Assembly (NCBI GenBank): GCA_020627905.1
Contig: JAHDFZ010000005.1
Coordinates: 1 to 36,285 of the forward strand
DNA: 36,285 nt
Direction of reading: 5' to 3'
DNA from: Verrucomicrobiota bacterium
Lineage (GTDB): Bacteria; Verrucomicrobiota; Verrucomicrobiia; Verrucomicrobiales; DEV007
Shown: one piece after another, positions 28,141-36,285 of the stretch
Layout of the letters: every line of letters begins with the position of its first letter
Numbering within the stretch: position 1 is the first letter of the stretch
The notes under the pieces: model-generated
The model's database searches: none
Seen by the model: only the letters and a program-made list of their open reading frames with translations
What the model was told of the DNA's origin: nothing
Program-made: the position numbers and the translations under genes

Positions 28141-28776
28141 CTACGCATCCCAGATCAACACCTCGATCGGCGTCGGATTGTAGGCATTGCAGGGGTTGTT
28201 CAGTTGAGGGCAATTCGAGATAAGTGCTAACACATCCTCTTTCGCTACCATTTCGACATAGAGACCAGCCGCCGAAATCCCATCCTCGAAAGTCAGCCCT
28301 CCCTCGGGAGTCACAGGAACGTTCATGAAGAAGTTAATATTGCAGCTGATGTCACGCTTCCCAAGCCCCTCTCCCCAGTCGTGAAGACCGATGAGGAAGT
28401 TGTCACGGCAGGAGTGCATCCACTCTGTCCGGGGGCCATACCGCATAGTATTGCTTTCGCGGGAACAAGCACCTCCTACCGTATCGTGGCGACCGCAGGT
28501 ATCAGCAGTGATCTCCAGCATCTCTCGACCCAGATTGGAAATGAGCACAGAGCCAGTCGTCAGGTATAGCGCCTGCTGACGCTGCACGGTATCAGAGGCC
28601 GAGTATCGCTCGTCCGGATCATCCGCCATGTAGAAAAGAATGTCAGCAGCCTGGTTCCCCTCTAAATCGAGGATACGAAAGGTCTGTCCTTTCTTGATCT
28701 TGTGCATCCAGGGATCTCCGGCACGGATGACATGTCGGTAAACGGCAGCTTCTGGGGAAAGGGTAGATTCTGTCAT
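28141..28776 (-). CDS. DUF1989 protein, carboxyguanidine deiminase subunit type (Cys-containing)
   Basis: 211 residues. It belongs to the 'urea carboxylase-associated' DUF1989 group. The conserved core reads [20 protein letters not shown], with two Cys and a His that could bind metal or act in catalysis. Related pairs have been shown to form carboxyguanidine deiminase (CgdAB), which converts carboxyguanidine to allophanate and ammonia. It lies 23 bp after the second DUF1989 gene and 20 bp before the carboxylase. I leave the subunit letter open. Confidence 0.88.
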   Translation of the reverse strand: MTESTLSPEAAVYRHVIRAGDPWMHKIKKGQTFRILDLEGNQAADILFYMADDPDERYSASDTVQRQQALYLTTGSVLISNLGREMLEITADTCGRHDTVGGACSRESNTMRYGPRTEWMHSCRDNFLIGLHDWGEGLGKRDISCNINFFMNVPVTPEGGLTFEDGISAAGLYVEMVAKEDVLALISNCPQLNNPCNAYNPTPIEVLIWDA

Positions 28777-28799
28777 GTTGGGTTTCTGAGTGCTGAATG

Positions 28800-29516
28800 C
28801 TACGAACGCAGTTTGTAATAATCCTCAGTGTTCGTGAGGGCCCATTGATTCTCCGGCCGCGAGTCACGGCAGGGGTCGACTTCCGGTGCGGTCCCTGTCT
28901 CAAAGACTTCCAGCTTCACTTTTGTCTTTGGGTAAGTGGTCGCCGGATCGAATGGGTGCGGGCAGGTGTTGAGAACCACGAGGGTATTCATCTCAAAGCG
29001 GAGGTCGACATAGCCTCCCGCTTCGCTGGATTCCGGGGAGTAATGCAGCTTCCCTTCTTCGTCAGCCTCTACTTTCGAAAACCAGTTAATGTTCGGAAGC
29101 AGGTCGCGCACTCCTAGCCCCCATTTCCCTAACTCGATCAGAAAGCACTCTCGCCCGTTTCGGTGAAAATCATTGCCGTGATCCTGATAGTCCTTTTCGC
29201 CATACTGCTGCAGGATCGACTCCGCATTTGTCGTCCCTGCGACAGTGTCGTGCCAACCTGCTGTATCAGCTGTGATGCTGGCAAAAATACGCCCCATGTC
29301 TGAGTGCAGGCAATACGGGTGGGTCAGATAGAATACATACTGCCCCTTCAGAGTGTCGGGCATGTTGTAGCGCTCCGTTAGCTGGTCAGCGTTATAAAGC
29401 AGCATTCCGACATTGGCACCACCTGTGACGTTGGTGAGACGCATCGTTTTGCCGCGTCCCACCACCTGGGACCACATGCCGGATTTGGTAAGAGTTTTTT
29501 CGTAAATCGGTTTCAT
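28800..29516 (-). CDS. DUF1989 protein, carboxyguanidine deiminase partner subunit type (Cys lacking)
   Basis: 238 residues, homologous to the downstream DUF1989 protein but diverged in the core: [19 protein letters not shown] replaces the Cys-containing motif, keeping the HDT. The N-terminus ([15 protein letters not shown]) and C-terminus ([16 protein letters not shown]) are family-like. It is expected to form a heteromer with the neighbour and may be structural or contribute a different part of the active site. It starts 12 bp after the ABC ATPase gene. Confidence 0.88.
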   Translation of the reverse strand: MKPIYEKTLTKSGMWSQVVGRGKTMRLTNVTGGANVGMLLYNADQLTERYNMPDTLKGQYVFYLTHPYCLHSDMGRIFASITADTAGWHDTVAGTTNAESILQQYGEKDYQDHGNDFHRNGRECFLIELGKWGLGVRDLLPNINWFSKVEADEEGKLHYSPESSEAGGYVDLRFEMNTLVVLNTCPHPFDPATTYPKTKVKLEVFETGTAPEVDPCRDSRPENQWALTNTEDYYKLRS

Positions 29517-29528
29517 AGGGTTTTTTGC

Positions 29529-30428
29529 TTATTCCACACGGTCATCCTGCTGAGTCAGCTTCAGGATCGGCAAATTCACTGGCTCGGAGCGAGCCTCAGG
29601 TGGGTGGATCAAATTTTCAACGTGCTCTTTCGTCGCCAGAAACTCGGGACTGGAAAACTGCTCAGGGGAGCGCGGCCGCGGCACGGGGTTCTCGATGAAT
29701 TCCTGCACTTGACCCGGGTTTGGGCTCAGGACGAGAATCCGGTCAGCTAAGTAAATCGCCTCGTCCAGGTCATGGGTGACGAAGAGGATCGTCACATCGA
29801 CATTCCGCCAGATCTGCAGGAGATAGGACTGCATGTCAGCTCGCGTGTGCGCATCGAGAGCGCCGAAGGGTTCGTCCATCAGGAGGACCCGAGGCTCATT
29901 TGCCAGAGCGCGGGCGATGGCAACGCGCTGCTTCATGCCTCCTGATAGCTGATCTGGATAGGCGTTCTCAAACTTTTTCAGCCCGACAAGCTCGATCCAC
30001 TGGCGAGCTTCTGACTCTGCTGTCACCGGACTGTGACCCGTCGCCTCCAGCCCGAACATCACATTCCGCAAAACAGTAAGCCAGGGAAACAGCGTGTAAC
30101 TCTGAAAGACCATGCCTCGCTGGGAGCAGGGGCCATCTATGGACTCGCCCTGAAGCAGGGCTTCCCCCGTGGTGGGTGTCTCCAATCCGGCGATGATTCG
30201 GATGAGTGTCGACTTCCCACAACCGGAAGCACCGAGCACGGCGATCAGCTCTCGCCGGTGGATCTTGAGATCGATATCGAGAAGCGCCTGCACCGGGCTG
30301 CCATCGGGCTTCGTAAACGTCTTCGACAGACCGTTCAACTCAAGCTCCAGCGGCCGCTGATACAGCTCTGCGAACCGCTCTTTCACAGCAGCGCTCTTTT
30401 CCTGATAGCTGGGCAGTGGTTGAGTCAT
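29529..30428 (-). CDS. ABC transporter ATP-binding protein (nitrate/taurine/guanidine-type importer)
   Basis: 299 residues. Walker [10 protein letters not shown], signature LSGGMKQR, Walker [13 protein letters not shown] and the switch FVTHD are intact. The size and the [19 protein letters not shown] region match the SsuB/TauB/NrtD group. It energises the importer whose permease precedes it; the start ATG follows the permease stop directly. In this cluster the likely cargo is guanidine, by context. Confidence 0.93.
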   Translation of the reverse strand: MTQPLPSYQEKSAAVKERFAELYQRPLELELNGLSKTFTKPDGSPVQALLDIDLKIHRRELIAVLGASGCGKSTLIRIIAGLETPTTGEALLQGESIDGPCSQRGMVFQSYTLFPWLTVLRNVMFGLEATGHSPVTAESEARQWIELVGLKKFENAYPDQLSGGMKQRVAIARALANEPRVLLMDEPFGALDAHTRADMQSYLLQIWRNVDVTILFVTHDLDEAIYLADRILVLSPNPGQVQEFIENPVPRPRSPEQFSSPEFLATKEHVENLIHPPEARSEPVNLPILKLTQQDDRVE

Positions 30429-31754
30429 TTACGAGGCACGGCGCAGGAGGCGGGTGAAGATCGAAGGTTTGCGGGCATTGGGCACCCAAGGGAAAAAGCG
30501 AGGTCTCAACCAGGCTAGCAGCTGATCCGTAGAGAAACCGATCAGCCCGATGAGAATAATGACAGGATAGACCTGGTCAAAGTTTCGCCGAACTCCCTGC
30601 GTGTCGATAATCTCGGTCAGGCCGGATTTCACGCCGATCAACTCCGCAATGACCAGCCAGGTCCAGGCCCATCCAAGGGCGATCCGGAGATCGTTATAGA
30701 GCTGAGGTAGGATCCCCGGGACCACTACTTTTGCGAGGAGTCTCTTCCGCGTCGCGCCCAGCGTCTGGGCTGCCTCCAGCAGGGAGCGATCCAGCAGGCG
30801 CGTCGTCTTGCAGATCATGAGGAAAAGATGGGGGAAAGTCCCGATGAGAACGAGCGCCACCTTTGGAGCATGATGCGCACCGAGCACCGCTACTAACAAA
30901 GTCGCGAAAGCCGGGGCTGGCATATAGCGAAAGAAGTCTGCAAATGGCTCGAAGAGTTTTGAAATACCGTCGAAGCTTCCAGCGATCACTCCGAGGGGAA
31001 CAGCAATGAGAGCTGCTACAAGGAAGCCACCGAAGACAATTCCGATCGACTGCCCCAGTCGGGCACCCATCGTTGGTTTTCCGTCCTCTGCCGGCCGCGT
31101 CCACTGCTCCCAGCCTGTCAGCAGCACTTCATGCGGAGCGGGGAGATAAACAGGATTCGCCGGTTTCCCCTGCGGGATCAGACCGAGAAGTTTTTCCTTC
31201 GGAAAGGTAGCTTTGTCATAAGTTTCAGAAGCATCAGACAGGATGGTCCAATTCTGTCTGGCAATTTCCTGATTCTCCTCGCTCAGGGGGATTCGACGAA
31301 AGACGGCTGGTTCTTCGGCTGCCTGGCGCCAGAGCTGAAAGATGTCCGCATCGCTTGTGAGCTGCCCTTCATGCAGGAGCCCATTGCGCACACTGATCGG
31401 CCCGAGCGCGCGGAGCGTTTTGATATTCGCACGGGAACTCGCGGTCACCGGCTCACCAGCCTGACTGGCCGAGAGTAGCTGGTCATTCGCCTCTCTCGCC
31501 TCCTGCCGCAGCTGAGGGTAGTAATCCTTCCCCACCTGATCCCCCGCTGTGTAGACCGTGGCCCCACTGGAGCCAATATCGAGCTTCACATCCGGATGCC
31601 ACAGGAACGGTGTGTAGCTGATGATACACCACAGAGCGAGAGGTGTGAGAAAGGAGGCCAGCGTGAGTAAGCTGGCCGCCCTAGGAGAGAGATCCTTGCG
31701 GATCTCAAGCCATTTCTTTCGTTTTCCCAAAATGAGAAAGGGCGCAATTGTCAA
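30429..31754 (-). CDS. ABC transporter permease with a large extracytoplasmic insert
   Basis: 441 residues, against about 250-280 for usual TauC/SsuC-type permeases. The first span (about 26-47) is followed by an extra hydrophilic region of about 150 residues (50-200), then the family segment YLPAPHEVLLTGW and the core spans with the EAA-type loop (LEAAQTLGATRKRLLAKV). The best available start is TTG 31754, with AAGG just before it and 5 bp past the stop of the binding-protein gene. No ATG lies near. The insert may contact the binding protein. Confidence 0.88.
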   Translation of the reverse strand: MTIAPFLILGKRKKWLEIRKDLSPRAASLLTLASFLTPLALWCIISYTPFLWHPDVKLDIGSSGATVYTAGDQVGKDYYPQLRQEAREANDQLLSASQAGEPVTASSRANIKTLRALGPISVRNGLLHEGQLTSDADIFQLWRQAAEEPAVFRRIPLSEENQEIARQNWTILSDASETYDKATFPKEKLLGLIPQGKPANPVYLPAPHEVLLTGWEQWTRPAEDGKPTMGARLGQSIGIVFGGFLVAALIAVPLGVIAGSFDGISKLFEPFADFFRYMPAPAFATLLVAVLGAHHAPKVALVLIGTFPHLFLMICKTTRLLDRSLLEAAQTLGATRKRLLAKVVVPGILPQLYNDLRIALGWAWTWLVIAELIGVKSGLTEIIDTQGVRRNFDQVYPVIILIGLIGFSTDQLLAWLRPRFFPWVPNARKPSIFTRLLRRAS

Positions 31755-31759
31755 AGGCC

Positions 31760-32752
31760 TTACTCAGAAGCGAGCGCCTTTGTGAAGGACGGGTCGAGGT
31801 AAGAACTGATGTCGAGAGGCTTCTCATACACCTCATACTTCACATTGAATTCATCGACCACTTTGCTGGAACCATAGACGGACTCCAGACCTTCCGCCTC
31901 TTTCCAGGCAGCAAGTGCTTCTTCGAGAGAGAGAATGTAGGTGCCTGCAAAGAATGGCTCGTATTCCTCCGGCTTCACATCAACGCGGGAAGCGAGGATC
32001 TCCAGCGCCTCATCGATGTTGTCCTCGTCTTTCAGGTAATCGACGATGCGATACCAGACTTTGGCCACTTTCGCCCAGTCATCCTTGCGAGCTTTCAGAC
32101 TTTCCTCATCGACGTAAAGGAGGTCATAAATGATTCCGGGTGCATCACCAGACGTGAAAATAGCCGTTGATCCATCGACAGCCTTGAGAGCCTGCCCAGA
32201 GTTCGGCTGCCAGGCGGTAATGGCGTCAACTGCGCCAGACTTGAGCACCTGAGGTGTCTCGCTGGTCGGTGTGTTGACGATCTCGATATCAGAATCGGAA
32301 AGGCCCGCTGACTCGAGAGCTTTCAGCGTGAGGAGGTGTCCGACAAATCCTTCTTCCACTCCCACTTTCTTGCCCTTCAGATCGGCGACAGAGGAAATGC
32401 CGGGAGCAGCAACCACCATGTCGTTCCCGTTCGAATAGTCATTGATGATGATTCCAACAGAAGGTTTGCCCGTGGCTCCTGTGACCAGGGCGTCGCCGTT
32501 TGTCATGCAGACCGCATCCACCTGCCCGGCCACGTAAGCATCCATCGATGCGACGTAATCGAACCAGAGAAATTCCACATCTACCCCTTCCTCTTTGAAC
32601 CAATCCTTTTTGATCCCGATCTCCCACGCGACCCAGCCCGGCCAATCAGAATAGGCGATCTTGAGAGGTTCTGCCTGAGCAGCAGCACCGAGAGTGAAAG
32701 CACCTGCCAGAGCAGCTACCCAAGCGCGACGAGAAAAAAGTGAACGTTGCAT
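31760..32752 (-). CDS. ABC transporter substrate-binding protein (guanidine-type, NrtA/TauA-like)
   Basis: 330 residues from ATG 32752 ([20 protein letters not shown]); the track's 32830 start is upstream of the signal peptide. A signal peptide of about 28 residues ends in AAAQAEP. The mature protein has the NMT1/TauA-type fold: [19 protein letters not shown], then [16 protein letters not shown] and [16 protein letters not shown]. Such binding proteins next to carboxyguanidine deiminase genes are associated with guanidine uptake. First gene of the seven-gene run; it follows a long non-coding stretch. Confidence 0.92.
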   Translation of the reverse strand: MQRSLFSRRAWVAALAGAFTLGAAAQAEPLKIAYSDWPGWVAWEIGIKKDWFKEEGVDVEFLWFDYVASMDAYVAGQVDAVCMTNGDALVTGATGKPSVGIIINDYSNGNDMVVAAPGISSVADLKGKKVGVEEGFVGHLLTLKALESAGLSDSDIEIVNTPTSETPQVLKSGAVDAITAWQPNSGQALKAVDGSTAIFTSGDAPGIIYDLLYVDEESLKARKDDWAKVAKVWYRIVDYLKDEDNIDEALEILASRVDVKPEEYEPFFAGTYILSLEEALAAWKEAEGLESVYGSSKVVDEFNVKYEVYEKPLDISSYLDPSFTKALASE

Positions 32753-33361
32753 AATCGTAAGTGAGTGTGGATGAAAAATCGGCCTAAACGCCTCTTTCGC
32801 AGCGCACAAGAAGCAGCGCTCATGCCACAATCAAAAAAGTCTGCGATTTAGTGGGATTCGCAATCGACCAGCCGAGGTGGCTTTTCTGTCTGGCCAGAAA
32901 CAATGAACTCGGGCAGCCTCTGCGTCGGGGGCTCCTGCCTCCATTCCGACGGAAATGACGTTCTCCAGATCCAATGGGCTCGTTTAGGGCTCCATGCTTC
33001 AGAACCAGCGGTAGGGAAACTGCTGCTCCCGAAAAAATCCGACTATACGTTTCACGGCTGGCCCACTCGATTCAGACATTAACGACAAGTGGCTAAACGC
33101 TTTCCGCACCTGAAAAAGCGGCTTGTCTTTTTGCTCGCTAACGGTGGATTCAAGTTGCTGGGAGACAGTGGATCATAGGCGCCGATTTTAGGCTTTGAGA
33201 GGTTGCGCTGTTAGGCTTCCCGCATGCCAGCGCTGACAGCATCCTGACCGACGATCCCGTATCTCTGTTCAGCCTGCGCCGTGTATTCTGCCCAAATGCC
33301 CAGCAAGCCCGACGAAAGCGAACGCGCACCAACGCCCTAAGCATACGCCAACAGGTGCTGG
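32753..33361. other. 609-bp non-coding stretch upstream of the guanidine operon
   Basis: No credible gene: the only minus ORF (33150-33344, 64 codons, Arg-rich) looks spurious. On the minus strand the part nearest the operon has several hairpins: GTCGG...CCGAC around GGC-AGGA-GCC, GCAG-AGG-CTGC, and TTTCTG-GCCAGA-CAGAAA (about 32885-32950). I looked for the conserved cores of the guanidine-I, -II and -III riboswitches and did not find a convincing match. It must contain the operon promoter and the end of the hisD transcript, and it could be a structured leader or a dispersed repeat. Confidence 0.5.
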
Positions 33362-34654
33362 CTACTTCTCCACCCGGATCGCCGCTGATCGGCCGTGGGC
33401 ATCGAGACCCTCGATACGGGCAAACTCCTCGACAATTGGAACGCTTTTCGCGATGGATGCTTCATCCAGTCGGACAAGGCTGGTGCGCCGCTGAAACATG
33501 TCGACAGTCAGTCCCGGGAACGACTTCCCTGCCCCACCGGTCGGCAGTTCATGGCTAGGTCCTGCGAGAAAATCGCCGACCGCTACGGGAGAAAGATTTC
33601 CCAGAAAAATGGCACCGGAGGTGGTGATGCGAGGCAGGATAGCATCCTCGTCCTCCACAATCAGGCTCAAGTGCTCGCTGGCGAAGTCGTTCGACAGGTT
33701 TACCCCTTCGTCAAGATCCCGGCAGAGAATGCAGAAGGCCCCACGATTGAGAGACTCCTGCAGCTGCTTCTGCCGACTCAGTGTCAGGATCTGGGCATTT
33801 ACCTCTGCCATCACAGAATGGAGCAGTTCAGCTGAGTCGGTGATGAAACCCATGATGCTGTCGCCACCATGCTCCGCCTGCGCCAGCATGTCGGCTGCGA
33901 TGAAGCTCGGGTTGCCCGTGTGATCCGCGAGGGTCAGCACCTCGCTAGGACCGGGCAGCAGGTCAACAGCGACGACACCGAAGAGCTGCCGCTTGGCCTC
34001 GACGACGAAGCTGTTCCCCGGGCCGTAAACCTTAAGCACAGGTTTGATGGTATCCGTGCCGAATCCCATCGCACCAAGCGCCTGCGCCCCGCCAAGCTTG
34101 TAAATCTCGGTAGCTCCAGCGGTCTTTAATGCATAAAGAAGAGCAGGATTAACGGTGCCATCGGGTCCGGATGGGGTCATGACGACGATCTCAGGGCAGC
34201 CGGCAGCTTTCGCAAGGCTCACCGTCATATTCGCCGTCGACACCAGCGGGGCGCTGCCGCCCGGCACGTAGATGCCTACGCGCTCAAAGGGAAGATAGCG
34301 CTCGCCTACGAAAGCCCCCTGCGCATTGGTCCCTGACCAGTCCTGACGCAGGCTCTTGCGAGCGAAGTCAATAACGTTTTCCTGCGAGGCAGCGATGGCT
34401 TCTTTCGTCCGATCCTCGACTGTGGAGAACGCAGCTTCGATCTCGCTTTCGGTAACGCGCAACTCGCTCCCTGAGCTGAAAGAGGTTTTGTCAAAACGGT
34501 TCGATAACTCGATCAAGGCGGAGTCGCCGCGTTCTTGCACATCGGCCAGAATCTGCGAAACCGTCTCTTCGACGCCTGCGGGGGGGGCGTAGCGACGGTC
34601 GAGAGTAGAGATAGCTTCCTGGTAATCGGGATCAGTGTGGCGGATGACTCGCAT
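33362..34654 (-). CDS. hisD: Histidinol dehydrogenase
   Basis: 430 residues, normal length. It carries out the last two steps of histidine synthesis (histidinol to histidine, with NAD+ and zinc). Family segments are visible: YVPGGSAPLVST, VAVDLLPGPSEVLTLAD, QAEHGGDS, and GPSHELPTGGAGKSFPGL, with the C-terminal HGRSA. It starts 9 bp after the methyltransferase stop, so it is co-transcribed with it. No other his gene is in the window. Confidence 0.95.
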   Translation of the reverse strand: MRVIRHTDPDYQEAISTLDRRYAPPAGVEETVSQILADVQERGDSALIELSNRFDKTSFSSGSELRVTESEIEAAFSTVEDRTKEAIAASQENVIDFARKSLRQDWSGTNAQGAFVGERYLPFERVGIYVPGGSAPLVSTANMTVSLAKAAGCPEIVVMTPSGPDGTVNPALLYALKTAGATEIYKLGGAQALGAMGFGTDTIKPVLKVYGPGNSFVVEAKRQLFGVVAVDLLPGPSEVLTLADHTGNPSFIAADMLAQAEHGGDSIMGFITDSAELLHSVMAEVNAQILTLSRQKQLQESLNRGAFCILCRDLDEGVNLSNDFASEHLSLIVEDEDAILPRITTSGAIFLGNLSPVAVGDFLAGPSHELPTGGAGKSFPGLTVDMFQRRTSLVRLDEASIAKSVPIVEEFARIEGLDAHGRSAAIRVEK

Positions 34655-34663
34655 GGATGTGAA

Positions 34664-35590
34664 TTACGAATTTCTGCCTTCTTCGGATGGCGTGGGCGAA
34701 AAGTCAATCCACAGACTCTTCAAATAGTCGTCTCCGTTGTATTCGGGCGGCATCGGTGATGATCGTAGACGAAAGCCCTGATGGCCGGCACGCCGGATGC
34801 CCTGCTCCACATCACGCTGGTAGTCTCGCAGAGGATAGCGGTGGGTATTGGCGCAGCAGAGGAGCCATCCGCCCGGTTTGACGAGCCGCGCCGCTGCTTG
34901 TGCCAGCTCCGCATAATCCCGGTCTGTGCGGAACGACGCCTTTTTGTTCCTGGAAAAGGTCGGAGGATCGAGGATCACCCCGTCGAACTGACGCCCCTGC
35001 CGGGCAAAGGTCTTCAGCCACTGAAAAGCATCCCCTTTGCAGCCGTGATGGTCGTCAGGCACCAAGCCGTTCAGCTGAAAATTCCTCCACCCCCAGTCGA
35101 GATATCGGCCCGAGAGGTCACAAGTGGTGGTGATCGCGCCGGCACTGGCGGCTGCCACAGAGAAGGCAGCGGTATAGGCAAAAAGGTTCAGCACGGAGGG
35201 AGAATCCCCGCTTCCGGCTGCCTGCGCGGAAACCCGCTCGATGACCTGTCTCCGATTCACCCGCTGATCGAGGAAAATACCCGATGAATAGCCTGACTGG
35301 AAGCTGATCTCGAAATCCAGTCCGTTTTCGCGGGCGACGAAGGGCTCGTTCTGCCTGTCCCCAGCGACCCAGGTCGGCTCGGAGTTGGCGGCAGCTGTCC
35401 TCGGTTTCCAATAAAAGCAGTTGCCTCCATGCCGCTGCAATTGTTCCACGAGCGCCGGTGGCAATTTGTCCTCTCGCGTCTGGATCAGGATGCGCCCGGC
35501 AAAGGTGTCTACCCAGTAGCCTCGCTTCGCATCATGAAGCAGTCGCCACATCGTCGTGGACGAATCAGGTTGAGGAGCTAGAGCGGGCAT
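34664..35590 (-). CDS. RlmI/RlmK-like class I SAM-dependent methyltransferase
   Basis: About 308 residues from ATG 35590; a GTG at 35656 would add 22 residues and overlap the sanA-like gene. The SAM-binding and catalytic motifs are NLFAYTAAFS, TTTCDLSGRYLDWG and LDPPTFSRNK; the N-terminal part (WVDTFAGRILIQTRED, SSGIFLDQRVNRR) is typical of 23S rRNA methyltransferases of the RlmI/RlmK group. The target base cannot be read from the sequence. It sits between the sanA-like gene and hisD in a tight minus-strand run. Confidence 0.85.
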   Translation of the reverse strand: MPALAPQPDSSTTMWRLLHDAKRGYWVDTFAGRILIQTREDKLPPALVEQLQRHGGNCFYWKPRTAAANSEPTWVAGDRQNEPFVARENGLDFEISFQSGYSSGIFLDQRVNRRQVIERVSAQAAGSGDSPSVLNLFAYTAAFSVAAASAGAITTTCDLSGRYLDWGWRNFQLNGLVPDDHHGCKGDAFQWLKTFARQGRQFDGVILDPPTFSRNKKASFRTDRDYAELAQAAARLVKPGGWLLCCANTHRYPLRDYQRDVEQGIRRAGHQGFRLRSSPMPPEYNGDDYLKSLWIDFSPTPSEEGRNS

Positions 35591-35642
35591 GCCCTCAGCT
35601 AACGAGAGATTGCCCCTGATGCCACCAGAAAAACGCCCGAGT

Positions 35643-36285
35643 TCAGCGCTGCGCACTCACCTGCAGCTCGGTGCCATCTCCCCCATGAAGCGGGCGCGTT
35701 TTCAGCACGTAGACATCCGCGAGCATGCGCACCCGGGCGAGAGTCTCGCGAGCAACTGCGCGCAGGCGGATACCCCGCCACGCTACATCCTCTGCTACCC
35801 ACCCGATGGCTGGCAGATCATGCGCCTCCGAGAGATACACCGCGCGCTCCGCATGAGAGCGCTGGGAGACGATGAGCAGCTTCTCCGCGCCAAAAACCTC
35901 TTTCGCACGCACAACGGAATCCAGCGTGCGCAGTCCCGCATAATCGCAGATGATCCTATCTGGTGGAACGCCTAGCTTCTGCAGCGCCGCCTTCATGGCA
36001 TCCGGCTCACTGTGGAATTTCGAGCGATTGTCTCCACTGACAAGGATTGGCAGATCCGGGTGTGCGCGGTGCAGGAAATGCGCGGCCTGCATGCGGTAGG
36101 TAAAGTAAAGATTATTCCGACCGCCCCTCACCTTCGGAGAACAACCGAGCACCAGAATGGCGGCACCATCAAGATCCTGCAAATCCTCCACAACATTCGT
36201 GCAAACCGCTGCCCCTGCCACATGCTTGTAGATACCCCACAAAGAGGCCGCCCCGAGCAAACTCAGGACCAGGCAGGCCAATAAC
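35643..36285 (-). CDS. SanA/YdcF-family DUF218 membrane protein (5' end outside window)
   Basis: The frame stays open to the right edge, so the start is probably beyond it; the TTG at 36281 is only the first start-like codon. A membrane span (LVLSLLGAASLWGIY) is followed by the DUF218 domain: ILVLGC, NNLYFTYRMQAA, LVSGDN, EPDAMKAAL, DYAGLRTLDSVVRA and VSQRSHAERA. The order and the DYAGLRTLDS segment match E. coli SanA, linked to envelope barrier function. The final Phe-His step of the usual QRFH motif reads Ser-His here. Confidence 0.88.
   Translation of the reverse strand, partial: LLACLVLSLLGAASLWGIYKHVAGAAVCTNVVEDLQDLDGAAILVLGCSPKVRGGRNNLYFTYRMQAAHFLHRAHPDLPILVSGDNRSKFHSEPDAMKAALQKLGVPPDRIICDYAGLRTLDSVVRAKEVFGAEKLLIVSQRSHAERAVYLSEAHDLPAIGWVAEDVAWRGIRLRAVARETLARVRMLADVYVLKTRPLHGGDGTELQVSAQR

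Noticed and set aside
32940-33060. Possible guanidine-I riboswitch (CCGCTGGTTCTGAAG resembles CTGGTCCGAGAG)
   Set aside because: Several conserved bases differ and the expected flanking CTAGGGTTCCG and CGGGAGA-type segments are missing.
33150-33344. 64-codon minus-strand ORF in the long intergenic stretch
   Set aside because: Short, Arg-rich, no ribosome binding site and no recognisable family; kept only as a note in the intergenic entry.
1-36285. CRISPR arrays, tRNA or rRNA genes, insertion sequences, prophage genes
   Set aside because: None seen: the only regular repeats are coding or REP-like, no transposase or integrase motifs appear, and I noticed no tRNA-like sequence.

Overview
The window is about 36 kb of bacterial chromosome, moderately GC-rich and densely coded, with short intergenic gaps. 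The likeliest source is a free-living, probably marine or otherwise aquatic, member of the Verrucomicrobiota. That is an inference from gene content: a DUF5069 protein, a secreted CGPSR-type sulfatase, a short omega subunit, a very large tandem-repeat surface protein, and few Shine-Dalgarno sequences. I ran no database search. Both window edges cut a gene.

Layout: (1) 1-5452, minus strand: the N-terminal 1,817 codons of a giant surface protein with 94-residue cadherin/Ig-like repeats in near-perfect register. The supplied ORF track misses it because its stop lies outside the window. (2) 5554-8972: a PdeM-like metallophosphoesterase, diverging from lysS, a small DEDDy exonuclease and a YbjN-domain protein. 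(3) 9267-13330, minus: an unusual four-gene set of orphan ParA/MinD ATPase, acidic adaptor-like protein, small PH-like protein and polytopic membrane protein, lying just downstream of a PatB/MalY-type aminotransferase (13400-14548). (4) 14732-15703, plus: rpoZ and a HAD phosphatase. (5) 15723-19637, minus: nadA, a DUF5069 protein and a secreted TPR protein. (6) A sulfatase (plus) converging on a CPBP membrane protease (minus). (7) 22786-32752, minus: seven tightly packed genes that form a complete route for taking up and degrading guanidine. They are a three-gene ABC importer, two DUF1989 proteins of the carboxyguanidine deiminase type, a biotin-dependent guanidine/urea carboxylase and allophanate hydrolase. 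(8) A 609-bp non-coding stretch upstream of that operon. (9) 33362-36285, minus: sanA-like DUF218 gene, an RlmI-like methyltransferase and hisD.

How the genes fit together: in block 7 the importer would bring in guanidine. The carboxylase would make carboxyguanidine, the DUF1989 pair would deiminate it to allophanate, and allophanate hydrolase would release ammonia and CO2. The gene set matches that pathway well, although the enzymes are traditionally annotated as urea carboxylase and its associated proteins. I could not recognise a guanidine riboswitch upstream. The least explained part is the ParA four-gene set, which has no ParB and whose partner proteins I do not recognise.
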